In this document: positions 18,439-27,500 of the stretch, piece after piece | Layout of the letters: every line of letters starts with the position of its first letter | Position numbering within the stretch: position 1 is the stretch's first letter | Source: Candidatus Martarchaeota archaeon | GTDB lineage: Archaea > Micrarchaeota > Micrarchaeia > Micrarchaeales > Micrarchaeaceae | Assembly: GCA_023380795.1 (NCBI GenBank) | Contig: JAMCSF010000012.1 | Coordinates: 1 to 33,419 of the forward strand | Length of the DNA: 33,419 nucleotides | Direction of reading: 5' to 3' | Notes under the pieces: generated by a model | What the model was told of the DNA's origin: nothing | Databases searched by the model: none | Seen by the model: only the letters and a program-made list of their open reading frames with translations | Program-made: the position numbers and the translations under genes

Positions 18439-19234
18439 CAATCTTGTAAGAAAGCCCGTGGCATTAAAACGCGCATTTGGCTCAAATGCAAGCATGGCCG
18501 TGGCTGCAATGTACGTTGGCTCGATAGCCGTTTCCATGTACTCCGTATTGCTTTCGCTTCCGATTATGCTTTCCGCGATGGTTTTGCACGGTCTATCGAA
18601 GTCAGGCCCAGATTGGGGCTGGAAATCCACGCCAATCAGCACTCTCTCAATTCTGCATTCAGTTTCACAAAGCCAGAAAAGCACAAGCTACTCAAAGGTA
18701 ATGCATTCAATCCCATCTGAATTCCGCTATCGCAGCGAAATAAAATCCGCCATGAAAAGGTTTAAGGCAACTGGCGATGCCAAATTTTCCTTCGGCAAAC
18801 TGGTTTCCAATAACGATCCCAGCCTGAGCGCGATAGGCATAATATTATACTCTGCCTTTTCCGGAGGCGCAGGCATGGCAGGCGCTTCTAAGTGGATGAA
18901 GGCAAAATGTTCGGGGCTAATGGGGCAAATCGCCAAAATGGCACAGATTTCGGAAAGCAGCGACACAATGATAGCCAGCGGAATAAACTTTTTCTTTCCA
19001 ATATTTGCAGGAATAACGATAAACATCCTCAGGTTCGCGAGCCCTTCCGGATACAAGGTGTATTCTACGGCTCTGATTGCAATGTTCCTGTATTACATAA
19101 TGGCTGTAAACTATTCGACATTATCAAATTCTTTGCGCCCGCGTGACGGTGTGGTGATGCGAACGCTTAGGATGAGCGCGCTTGCCTCGCTTGTTATGCA
19201 GGCTGCACTCCGCCTGTCCGCTTTCATGCTTTGA
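18425..19234 (+). CDS. T2SF/TadC-like pilus platform protein, second half-size subunit
   Basis: 269 aa; overlaps previous gene by 14 nt in a different frame; TM pair, soluble helical region (FGKLVSNNDPSLSAIGIILYSAFSGGAGMAGASKWMKAKCSGLMGQIAKMAQISES), further TMs. Confidence 0.75.
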   Translation: MQSYSNLVRKPVALKRAFGSNASMAVAAMYVGSIAVSMYSVLLSLPIMLSAMVLHGLSKSGPDWGWKSTPISTLSILHSVSQSQKSTSYSKVMHSIPSEFRYRSEIKSAMKRFKATGDAKFSFGKLVSNNDPSLSAIGIILYSAFSGGAGMAGASKWMKAKCSGLMGQIAKMAQISESSDTMIASGINFFFPIFAGITINILRFASPSGYKVYSTALIAMFLYYIMAVNYSTLSNSLRPRDGVVMRTLRMSALASLVMQAALRLSAFML

Positions 19235-19243
19235 GGTGTAAAA

Positions 19244-19483
19244 ATGGAAACGCAATATTCCGCACTGATCCGCGCCGTGGGGGCCATGGCAAGGTCAAGC
19301 AAAGGGCAAAGTTCGATAGAATACCTGATGATGCTATCAGCAGTAAGCATAGTTATCATAATAGCCCTGGCTATGATAACGCAGCTTAAGGGCGCAGCAG
19401 TTCATTCGTTCTTCAACGGAACGAACGGGAGCGTGATATCAACGCTGAAGTCAGAGCTTGGAAATATAACCACGCAGAGATAG
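19244..19483 (+). CDS. pilin-like protein, class III signal peptide
   Basis: 79 aa; SSKGQSSIEYLMMLSAVSIVIIIALAMITQL. Confidence 0.85.
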   Translation: METQYSALIRAVGAMARSSKGQSSIEYLMMLSAVSIVIIIALAMITQLKGAAVHSFFNGTNGSVISTLKSELGNITTQR

Positions 19484-19492
19484 GTGTTCAGG

Positions 19493-19870
19493 ATGAATGC
19501 AAAAGCGCAAATCACTCTCGAATTCCTGATATACATGGCGATAAGCATTTCGGCCCTCGCCACGGCCATCTACGCCACCGCAGGAATGCGCTCAGGCTAT
19601 ATTGCAGGCATATCAAAATACGAGCTTGAGTCATTCTACAGCCATATAAGCGCAATGCAGCAGTACGGGAGCTCTTCGTTTGCGGCATACGTTCCCGAAT
19701 CCGTATGCTCGTGCTCAGGCTCAGAAAGGGTGGTGTGCGGCAACTATACTGTGTACACCGGCGCAGGAATCAGGCTTGGCCCTTCGGTATGCGAATATTC
19801 GGGCTCCGTTGAAAACATAAGCGAATCTTACACTGGAATGGGTATATACAAAATAAGCGGTTCACGATGA
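19493..19870 (+). CDS. pilin-like protein, class III signal peptide
   Basis: MNAKAQITLEFLIYMAISISALATAIYAT; ATG 19493 preferred to GTG 19484. Confidence 0.8.
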   Translation: MNAKAQITLEFLIYMAISISALATAIYATAGMRSGYIAGISKYELESFYSHISAMQQYGSSSFAAYVPESVCSCSGSERVVCGNYTVYTGAGIRLGPSVCEYSGSVENISESYTGMGIYKISGSR

Positions 19871-20076
19871 TGGGACAGATTACTCCGATTTTCATAATAT
19901 CGCTAGTGATAGCGGTTTCAGCGCTAGCAATGCTAATTGGATTTTCGGCATATGTCGCATCTGCTCTTTCAGGAATGGCATACAGCATTGCGGCGCCGTC
20001 CTCTGCGATGCGGAACACGATAAGCCAGGGCGTGCAGATCCCTAATTCCTATAACATATGGGTTGAATGGCAATGA
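19867..20076 (+). CDS. short pilin-like membrane protein
   Basis: 69 aa; MMGQITPIFIISLVIAVSALAMLIGFSAYVASAL; 4-nt overlap with the preceding gene. Confidence 0.7.
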   Translation: MMGQITPIFIISLVIAVSALAMLIGFSAYVASALSGMAYSIAAPSSAMRNTISQGVQIPNSYNIWVEWQ

Positions 20077-20432
20077 AGGCATTGTTGGTCGGTTTTGAGC
20101 AGCTCGTGGCGCTGTCAATACTGCTTACTTCAATCTTGCTGGTATCCGGGCTTTTGGTAAATCATTACCGCTCATCCGTGCTTAATGATAATTCCGCAAT
20201 GGAGAAGCTGTCAGCATACTATGAAATGCAGCAAGTGGCTTACGCTATGGCTGCTGGCAACTCCTATCCTGTGCTGCAAACCGGAAATTCGATTAAAATT
20301 GCAAGTTTATCTGACTATGGCCCAGGAAATCATACCTGCAGCATGAATTACACTGCAGACAAGAACTATGTCTGCGGCATAGCCGCATATTCTGGGAAGC
20401 TATACATAATCAGGGTGTATCAAAATGGGTGA
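20067..20432 (+). CDS. pilin-like/minor pilin membrane protein
   Basis: 121 aa; MKALLVGFEQLVALSILLTSILLVSGLLVN then a soluble domain; 10-nt overlap with preceding gene. Confidence 0.7.
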   Translation: MAMKALLVGFEQLVALSILLTSILLVSGLLVNHYRSSVLNDNSAMEKLSAYYEMQQVAYAMAAGNSYPVLQTGNSIKIASLSDYGPGNHTCSMNYTADKNYVCGIAAYSGKLYIIRVYQNG

Positions 20433-21747
20433 ATCATATAATATGAAGCTACAGGGTTCGATAGAATTCATAATCATAATGGCAGCCGTTGCAAGCATGG
20501 GCATGATTGGGGTATCATACTATTCCCGCGTTCATTCCGTAATGATTGGCACGCTGAATGCAAAAAATTCAAATTCAGTTGGCCTGCACGAATCCATGGC
20601 TGCAGCCAACGATACCATAAGCGCATATCTTCTTGCTCCGGAGATGCAGGTGGGAAGCGCTTCAATGGCAACGCTGCTTATAACCACATCTCTCCCATCG
20701 GCCATATCTGTAAGCATAAAAAGCCCATCCGTCGGCCTAAGCAGGAAGAATTTCAGCAGCTCCGGCTACGAAAAGCAAGCCTCATTCGTCTTCTATGCAA
20801 TACCAACGCTAACCGGCGCAAACAACGTATCCTTCGAAATAACTGCCTTTAACGGCAGCAGCAAATCGGAATACGATGCAAATGCATCCCTTTACGCCTA
20901 TGTCAGCAACCAAAGCAAATCACTCGGAAACCCTGCTGCCGGCGCCATAAGTTACGTGCGTCTGCACCCAGAAAACGAATCTGTAGTGTATACAGCTGGA
21001 AAGCATTCAAGGCTTTATTACATAACTGAGAGTTCCCACTGCAGCGAGCTCAACTTCTGGGGACAGCAGATGCCAATACAATCGCAATGCCCAGGTGCAT
21101 CATGGTATTTTTGGGCGTTCTCAGCAAACTGCTATTATGGCAGTGCCCAGGTCCCTACAAAGACATATTGTGTATATAAAACGTATTCTGGATACAACGC
21201 CAGTGCGCTTTCATCAACCCTGCGGTACAATTACAACGTCACGCTTGAAATAGGCTACGAGGGCCTAAATCTGAGCTCGGATATGAACAAGAATTCCAAT
21301 TCTAACATAACTTACAACGGGAAGGTATTCGGAACCGCTGCGCCTGGAAATTCAATTTACGCCCAATCTATACAGCCAGGTTCCTTATACATTTTCAATT
21401 CTGGCGACAAAATTTATACCGGAAGCAATGCGAATTATTCCGCTTATGGATATGCGTACTCAAACATAAAGGATAACCTTGCATACTACAACAATTCAGG
21501 CAATGGCGCTACGGGAACGATAGACAGGGAAATATATGCCTATAACAATTCATTGTCAAGGCTGATAAGCACACTAGAGCCGGCAGATTCGGGCCTGTGC
21601 AACGCTTCCATTAATGGCAACAGCATACTGTATGAGTGCAGGCCTGATTCCCCGATGCAGTTCTATAACGTTACTGCAGACATATACAACTACACAGGTA
21701 AACAGTCAGAGTACAGCTACATGGGCTCAGAGATAAGGGTGAGCTGA
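20425..21747 (+). CDS. large pilin-like protein (candidate tip/minor pilin)
   Basis: 440 aa; MKLQGSIEFIIIMAAVASMGMIGVSYYSRV then a long N-x-S/T-rich extracellular domain; overlaps preceding gene. Confidence 0.75.
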   Translation: MGESYNMKLQGSIEFIIIMAAVASMGMIGVSYYSRVHSVMIGTLNAKNSNSVGLHESMAAANDTISAYLLAPEMQVGSASMATLLITTSLPSAISVSIKSPSVGLSRKNFSSSGYEKQASFVFYAIPTLTGANNVSFEITAFNGSSKSEYDANASLYAYVSNQSKSLGNPAAGAISYVRLHPENESVVYTAGKHSRLYYITESSHCSELNFWGQQMPIQSQCPGASWYFWAFSANCYYGSAQVPTKTYCVYKTYSGYNASALSSTLRYNYNVTLEIGYEGLNLSSDMNKNSNSNITYNGKVFGTAAPGNSIYAQSIQPGSLYIFNSGDKIYTGSNANYSAYGYAYSNIKDNLAYYNNSGNGATGTIDREIYAYNNSLSRLISTLEPADSGLCNASINGNSILYECRPDSPMQFYNVTADIYNYTGKQSEYSYMGSEIRVS

Positions 21748-21758
21748 CGAAAGCGCAG

Positions 21759-22127
21759 ATGGCAATTCTGGAATCTGTGATATGCATGGTGCTGCTTTTC
21801 TCCGCCGCATATTCAATATTCATTCCTGCCTCAGAGAGCCAATCCCAATTCCCGAGCCAATTAGGCCCAGCATTATTTAGCGTGATTTCGGCATATGAAG
21901 CCAACCAGTCCATGCGCACATGTGTGAATTCTGGGGTTTATTCCGCAGCATGCAATGCTACAATCAAAGACATAATGCAAATTTACGGCCTGGTGTTCAT
22001 GAGTATCGATGCAGGAGGGCATCCTATGGCAATGGGCCAGGCATCTAGCTGCGGCTATAGCAAAACCTACTGCATAGCCGCCGAGGGCAACGGCACAGAA
22101 TATACATGCATCAGGATGTGTGGTTGA
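21759..22127 (+). CDS. pilin-like membrane protein
   Basis: 122 aa; an upstream in-frame CTG (21744) would give LTKAQMAILESVICMVLLFSAAYSIF, resembling a class III signal; start uncertain. Confidence 0.65.
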   Translation: MAILESVICMVLLFSAAYSIFIPASESQSQFPSQLGPALFSVISAYEANQSMRTCVNSGVYSAACNATIKDIMQIYGLVFMSIDAGGHPMAMGQASSCGYSKTYCIAAEGNGTEYTCIRMCG

Positions 22128-22445
22128 ATGTCGCTATTTGGCTTGGGTGTGTTGGCTACATCGGTAATAATAGCAATGCTCGTGTCACACGCTCTTGCAA
22201 TAATGCATTCGGAAAATATCGAGCTGAAAGATACGATGGCCTACGAAAACATGGCGTATATTGAAGCCTTCGCATACTCCTCTGCAATCCTTGCAAAAAC
22301 TCAGGCAAATTCATCGGTGCTCTACAGGGAACTGGAAGGCAGCGCTTCCATAGATGAAATAGACATGACGCAAGAATCCGGGGGCCTGCTTATCCGCAGC
22401 TATTCGGCACCATACGCAATTTCCTCGATAAACACAGAAAAGTGA
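22128..22445 (+). CDS. pilin-like/minor membrane protein, last gene of pilus operon
   Basis: 105 aa; N-terminal TM (GLGVLATSVIIAMLVSHALAIM), ATG immediately follows previous stop. Confidence 0.65.
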   Translation: MSLFGLGVLATSVIIAMLVSHALAIMHSENIELKDTMAYENMAYIEAFAYSSAILAKTQANSSVLYRELEGSASIDEIDMTQESGGLLIRSYSAPYAISSINTEK

Positions 22446-22446
22446 A

Positions 22447-23487
22447 TCATTCGGAAGCAGTCATTTGCCCTCTTATCATTTTCATTATGCTCTTGGAATA
22501 ATCTTCCGGCATTATGCTGCTGCCGAAATAACCTGCCATCTGTGTCGGACCGATATCTGACACTCTTGGGACTATCTCCATGTAAAAATGGAAATCCTTT
22601 TCGTCCCTAAGGCTGTAACCCAATATGTTGTATGCATGGGTGCCGAAATATGCGTTGTTCGCAACAACTATGCTCTTGCAAACCGACAACAGCTTGTCCA
22701 TTTCCACATCGCTCAATTCACTAAGCATGCTAGCATGCCTTTTCGGCATGACCACTGTTTCCCCTGTATAAAGCTGTGCAAACGGGGCGAACGCAACTAT
22801 ATCGCTGTCCTCGAAAATGGTCCTCTCTTTTTCCTTTCCATAAGCGTGCTCCATCAGGCAGGAACCATTCGTGTTCTTGAATTCTTTGACCTTTCTAAGC
22901 CTCATTCCCACTATTCCAGGAATTCCGGCGAATCCTAGTGTCTGCCAGTGCGAGTGCGATAGCGTACCGCTGCTTTTCCTGCCGAAGTTCTTGTTGAGGT
23001 AGACAAAGCTTATGCCTTCGTTTAAAAATGTTCTTCTTTCGGTCTCGGCCAGAGCTTTGGCTAACTCTCCTATCTCATCTTCGGAGAATTGCTCAAACCT
23101 CCTGTTATGCTCTCTGGAATCTATTATGACAAAGCTGAACCCGTAGTTTGTGGACCTTTCAAATATGTCTTCATTATCATGCAAGTTCCTGGCTCTATGC
23201 TCGAAAAGCGGGTACTTGTTGTATATTACTCTGACTCTCCACGGATCCCCTATCTCAAAAAAAGTTTCGTTGAGGCCGTATTTTTCCGGCTCAAACGGGC
23301 AGCGCTCTTTTCCTTTGTCCTCTATAACCTCTTTGGCTAGGTAGTCTATCGGCCTGTCCTTGCGAGAAAGGGCGAAAATGGATCTGAGGCCAGTCCTATA
23401 ATCTGTCCTTATCTCCCCGTATCCAAAGGGGTCTTCAGAAATAGCTCTTCCCGTATCTGGATTTTTATCCTTTTTTTGCAAGCCCAT
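22447..23487 (-). CDS. galactose-1-phosphate uridylyltransferase-like HIT-superfamily protein
   Basis: RCPFEPEKYG, HSHWQ (HxHxQ) motif, FAPFAQLYTGETVVMPKRHASMLSELSD, FHFYMEIVPR. Start trimmed to MGLQKKDKNPDTG because the longer ORF runs into tRNA-Thr. Confidence 0.85.
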   Translation of the reverse strand: MGLQKKDKNPDTGRAISEDPFGYGEIRTDYRTGLRSIFALSRKDRPIDYLAKEVIEDKGKERCPFEPEKYGLNETFFEIGDPWRVRVIYNKYPLFEHRARNLHDNEDIFERSTNYGFSFVIIDSREHNRRFEQFSEDEIGELAKALAETERRTFLNEGISFVYLNKNFGRKSSGTLSHSHWQTLGFAGIPGIVGMRLRKVKEFKNTNGSCLMEHAYGKEKERTIFEDSDIVAFAPFAQLYTGETVVMPKRHASMLSELSDVEMDKLLSVCKSIVVANNAYFGTHAYNILGYSLRDEKDFHFYMEIVPRVSDIGPTQMAGYFGSSIMPEDYSKSIMKMIRGQMTASE

Positions 23488-23544
23488 GTATATCAATAAT
23501 ATAAATAAGGAATCCTTAAATACTATTGCGGCATGGCTGTGTAT

Positions 23545-23618
23545 AGCCTCGAGAGGGATTTGAACCCTCGGCCTTCTGCTTACCATGCAGACGCTCTACC
23601 ATGCTGAGCTACCGAGGC
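23545..23618 (-). tRNA. tRNA-Thr(GGT)
   Basis: Minus strand GCCTCGG TA GCTC AGCATGGTA GAGC G TCTGC ATGGTAA GCAGA AGGCC GAGGG TTCAAAT CCCTC TCGAGGC T; complete cloverleaf, anticodon GGT. Confidence 0.95.
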
Positions 23619-23662
23619 ATGCTTGATGCACTATTTTTTAGTTATAAACGTATAAAATCCCT

Positions 23663-24460
23663 ATGTTTCAAATGAACCCAACAATAGAACGGATAAAAGC
23701 GCTGCGCGCAAACAGGAAGCTAGGGCAGAACTTCATGGTAAATGAAGCGATAGCCGATTCCGAAGCCGAATATGCATCTGGGCGCTCTGTAGTCGAGCTA
23801 GGCCCTGGCCTAGGCATACTTACTGCCAGGCTTTGCGCTAGGGCAAAGCGCGTAGTTGCTGTGGAGCGTGACGAGAGGCTTTACAACATACTTTCGGAAG
23901 AGCTCAGATCCAACAACCTGACGCTTATAAATGGCGATTTCTTCAAGCAGCCAGATTCCTTATTCGAGGGATGCGACATAATGGTCTCAAACATCCCATA
24001 CAACCTGTCAAGCAAGACAATATCATGGCTAGCCAAATACAGGATTGAAGCTCTTCTCTGCGTGCAGGAGGAGTTTGCCGAGCACATGCTGGCAAAGCCA
24101 GATACCAAAAAGTATTCCAAGCTGAGCGTGACAACATCGCTCATGTTCAAAGCCTATCAAATGATGAGGGTTCCACGCAACAATTTCTATCCTGTGCCTC
24201 GCGTCGACTCTGTGCTGGTATACCTAAAACCCAACGATAAGGAAATATCGCCAAAGGTCATGAAGCTTATATCGCTTGTGATGGAGCACAAGAAAAAAAG
24301 CCTGAGAAACGCGCTTGTAGACTCGCGCGAGGCGCTGGGCATAACTCACGCAAGGGCGGTTGAAATTGCCTCATCGTTGGAATTTGGAGAAAACAGGGTT
24401 TTCAAGCTTGCCCCTGAAAACCTGCTGAAAAGCTGCAGCGCAGCTTCATCCATGCTCTGA
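23663..24460 (+). CDS. ksgA: rRNA small subunit adenine dimethyltransferase KsgA/Dim1
   Basis: KLGQNFMVNEAIADSEAEYASGRSVVELGPGLGILTARLCARAKRVVAVERDERL, MVSNIPYNLSSKTISWL, VPRVDSVLVYL. Confidence 0.95.
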   Translation: MFQMNPTIERIKALRANRKLGQNFMVNEAIADSEAEYASGRSVVELGPGLGILTARLCARAKRVVAVERDERLYNILSEELRSNNLTLINGDFFKQPDSLFEGCDIMVSNIPYNLSSKTISWLAKYRIEALLCVQEEFAEHMLAKPDTKKYSKLSVTTSLMFKAYQMMRVPRNNFYPVPRVDSVLVYLKPNDKEISPKVMKLISLVMEHKKKSLRNALVDSREALGITHARAVEIASSLEFGENRVFKLAPENLLKSCSAASSML

Positions 24461-24479
24461 TGTACAAACACGGTTTGGA

Positions 24480-24492
24480 TATATTTAAATAA
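24480..24492 (+). promoter_or_regulatory. TATA-box-like element for the giant surface protein gene
   Basis: tatatttaaataa 40-50 nt before the start codon. Confidence 0.5.
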
Positions 24493-24522
24493 TTTAAAAC
24501 AGAATATTAAAAAAGCGCAAAA

Positions 24523-27500
24523 GTGCATGTGATGGATAAAAGCGCAAAAAATGCCGTACGCATACACGTGGTTTTAGCCATCTTGATACTGATTTTTTTA
24601 ATGCATATATCATATTCTCAAGCCACTGCTCCAAATGCTTCAAACACAACCGAATCCGCAGCAAATTTAAGCCAGGCAGTGATGTCTCCCTCTCTGTCTT
24701 GTGCAAATCCTGTAGAATCTGTAACCTTTAAGCCAAGTAAAAATGCGTTTGTGCCATTTGATATACTGCAAAACCAAGTCTGCGCCTATTATGTTTATGT
24801 AGAAAAAGACGCTATTGTAGACACCAACGGCTATCCAATATATGCGCTTACCGAATTAGTAAATAATGGTATAATAGTATCGGGCAACGGAGGTTCAGGC
24901 GGCGGCTCGTGTGGCCACGGTTCTGCATGTTACAATAGCGGCAACGGGGGCAACGGGCCAAACGGTCAATCAGTTACCTACAATGTAGCAGGCGGCAACG
25001 GAGGCAACGGGGTTCATAACTTTTATGGCAGCTCAGGCGCCGGAGGCGGAGGTGCAGACGCAGTAGGCGGAACTTCTTCTACATCAAACCCTACACAAGC
25101 AAACGGGGGTAACAATTCAGGCGGAGGCGGCGGAGGCGCTGCCTTCTGCCTATACTGTGCGGCTAACGGTGGCAACGGCGGAGGTTATATAGGAATATTT
25201 TCCAACGAGTTCATAAATAATGGTGTCATAAGCGCCGCAGGTGGCAATGGCAGTGGCGGAGACAACTGGCCCGGCGGCGGAGGCGGCGGAGGCTTCATTT
25301 ACTTAGAAATAACTACTGATAATCCAAATTATATACAACTGGGGACAATATCTGCTGCAGGTGGAAATGCCGGATCTGTAAATAATGGTGCATGTGATAC
25401 CGGAAGCGCCGGTGCCGGTGCCGGCGGAGGCGGCGGAGGCGTAGTAAACATTACAGTTGAGCCAGGAGTCAATATAGACACTTCAGGGGTCGATGTCTCC
25501 GGCGGCTCGGGCAGCAGCACATCGGGCTGCCCATCAGGAACAAGCGGCTCAAACGGGCAATTGGTTATAAGCAGATTGCCTCCTGCTCCTCCTCCTAGCG
25601 GCTGCCAAGGTCCAGGAACTGAATATACTGAAAAATACGGGCGCTGCATTTTCCTTAATCAGGTTACGATAACAACTCCTTATCCTGATGCTCTCGGAGG
25701 CTCACTGCAGCCGCAGTCCTCTGGTCCTGCTTCTAGCCAGCCTACAACTGCAAATCAGCTTAGCTATGAGCAGCAGAGCGCACAGTGGCTCATAACGTGC
25801 CCTATATCTCCCAATCCTGTCTATACTGCAGAGTACTTCAATACGTCAACGCCGCAATTCATATCCGGAAACCGTTGCCTAGCAGATTCCAGCCCTCTTA
25901 GTACCACTCTTACAATAAATACTACTGTAACATGGGGCTATCATCAAATAGCAAACTCCACAACTGTGCTGACCGCTACGGACCCAGGGATCCTCACGGT
26001 TTCAAATCTTGGCTATTTGGGCTCTACGCAGATGATGAATTCGACTTATGCCATCTCAAACATATACAATACAGAGTCTTACATATTCAATCAGCCAGAA
26101 TCTGTTTCGCAATCTGGGATATGGACATGGACGCTTGAGTTCGCAAACTTCAGCAAGCTGACGAACAGCCAGATATCTAGCCTTTCTCAGAACAACAGGC
26201 AGTTTCCCAAACAGGGCAGTTCGTTCCCGTTCCTGCAATACTATAACAACTCCAACAACTGCTTGTACAATTACACCTATTCTGAGTCTGTTGACTTCAA
26301 AAGCATAAGCAACCAGAAAATACCTATACCGGTCAATCTGCCCCATAAATTGCCGCAGAGGATAGTATTTTCAAACGGCACTGTTTCCCAAACATCCAAC
26401 ACTGCAACCGCGGGAACCGGGTGTGCGCAATGGCTGTTTTGGGACGGAGGCATATATGGGGGCTCCAGCTGCAGTTTTAGCCCCTCATTGGTGTCTAGCT
26501 CGGCATCATTTTATTATGGCAATTCGATACAGCCAGGAGGAGATAGCTGCATTGCAGGCAGCTGCCAAGGTCACACATCCTACGTATACACCGCAAACGA
26601 TATGGTAAATGGCGTAAACAAATATGCGAACGATTATCTAGTGGCTACGGCGAGCTTTGAAGGATTCGATCCTTTAAACGGGTGCGACAGCTTTTTTGGG
26701 TGCTTATATAACTACAAGGCTTATGCCATACCCTCATCGGAGCTGCACTTCTCAGAAGTAGCCGCAGTGCCGTACTTGCTTTATAACTTCTCCACTCCTG
26801 CTACTGTCAGCGACTTGAACGGAGAGACAAGATACCTGAACGAATCGTATGACATTTACAGCCCTTACAATTATATGAATCCAAATGCCCTTGAGCCTTT
26901 CGGCCTGCATGTAGGCTCTTCGTTTTTCGCATCTCATCATACGTCGGACGGCAATAGCTATTTTGTGGAATATCCGTATTCTGAGGTGTCATTTACCTCT
27001 AACGCTGCTTTCGACGACCCTAATTCCAATTTTGTAAGCGCCTTCAACTCAAACCAGCAGGAATCAGAAACAAACAACGCGAACAGCCCTCTGGCTTCGC
27101 TTCTAAAAACTCCTGTGGGGCTTTTCAAGTCCGGAAAGATAAAATCTCCTTCGTTCGCATATGCGACTCCAAACGATTATGTATATCTGATAAATCACAC
27201 TTATTCATCCTCTTTTGGGGGCTTTTCATCAAAGACTGCTACGTCTTTCTATTCGATAAGGTCGATACCTCTTGGCTACTACAATCTGAGCAACATACAG
27301 CCTAATTTCGCAGTAAATTCTGTTACTGCTGACTCTCCTTACTCTACAAATTCGCTTTGGGTTTCTGCATGGAAGACTTACTGGGCGGATTCGCTTGCGG
27401 AGCAAAGCCAAACATTCTACATAACGAACCTTACAGAGATGTCAAGCAGCACCTCACACGTGTGCCTACAATGGGCCATAAACTTTGTGGCTGAATGCGA

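Noticed and set aside
16291-19359. Minus-strand ORFs antisense to the pilus operon (including 17841..18509 and 18316..18684)
   Set aside because: Low-complexity shadow frames without recognisable domains; the plus strand has a continuous overlapping operon.
23488-23586. N-terminal 33-aa extension of the GalT-like ORF
   Set aside because: It is the translated antisense/overlap of the tRNA-Thr(GGT) gene and its flank; MGLQKKDKNP at ~23487 is the realistic start.
24880-25560. Possible CRISPR or DNA tandem array
   Set aside because: The repetition is codon-level Gly/Asn low complexity inside an intact reading frame, without constant repeat-spacer spacing.
25329-25649. Pro-rich 106-aa minus ORF
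   Set aside because: Antisense of the Gly-rich repeat (GGN/GGC codons read backward give Pro/Ala); no independent support.
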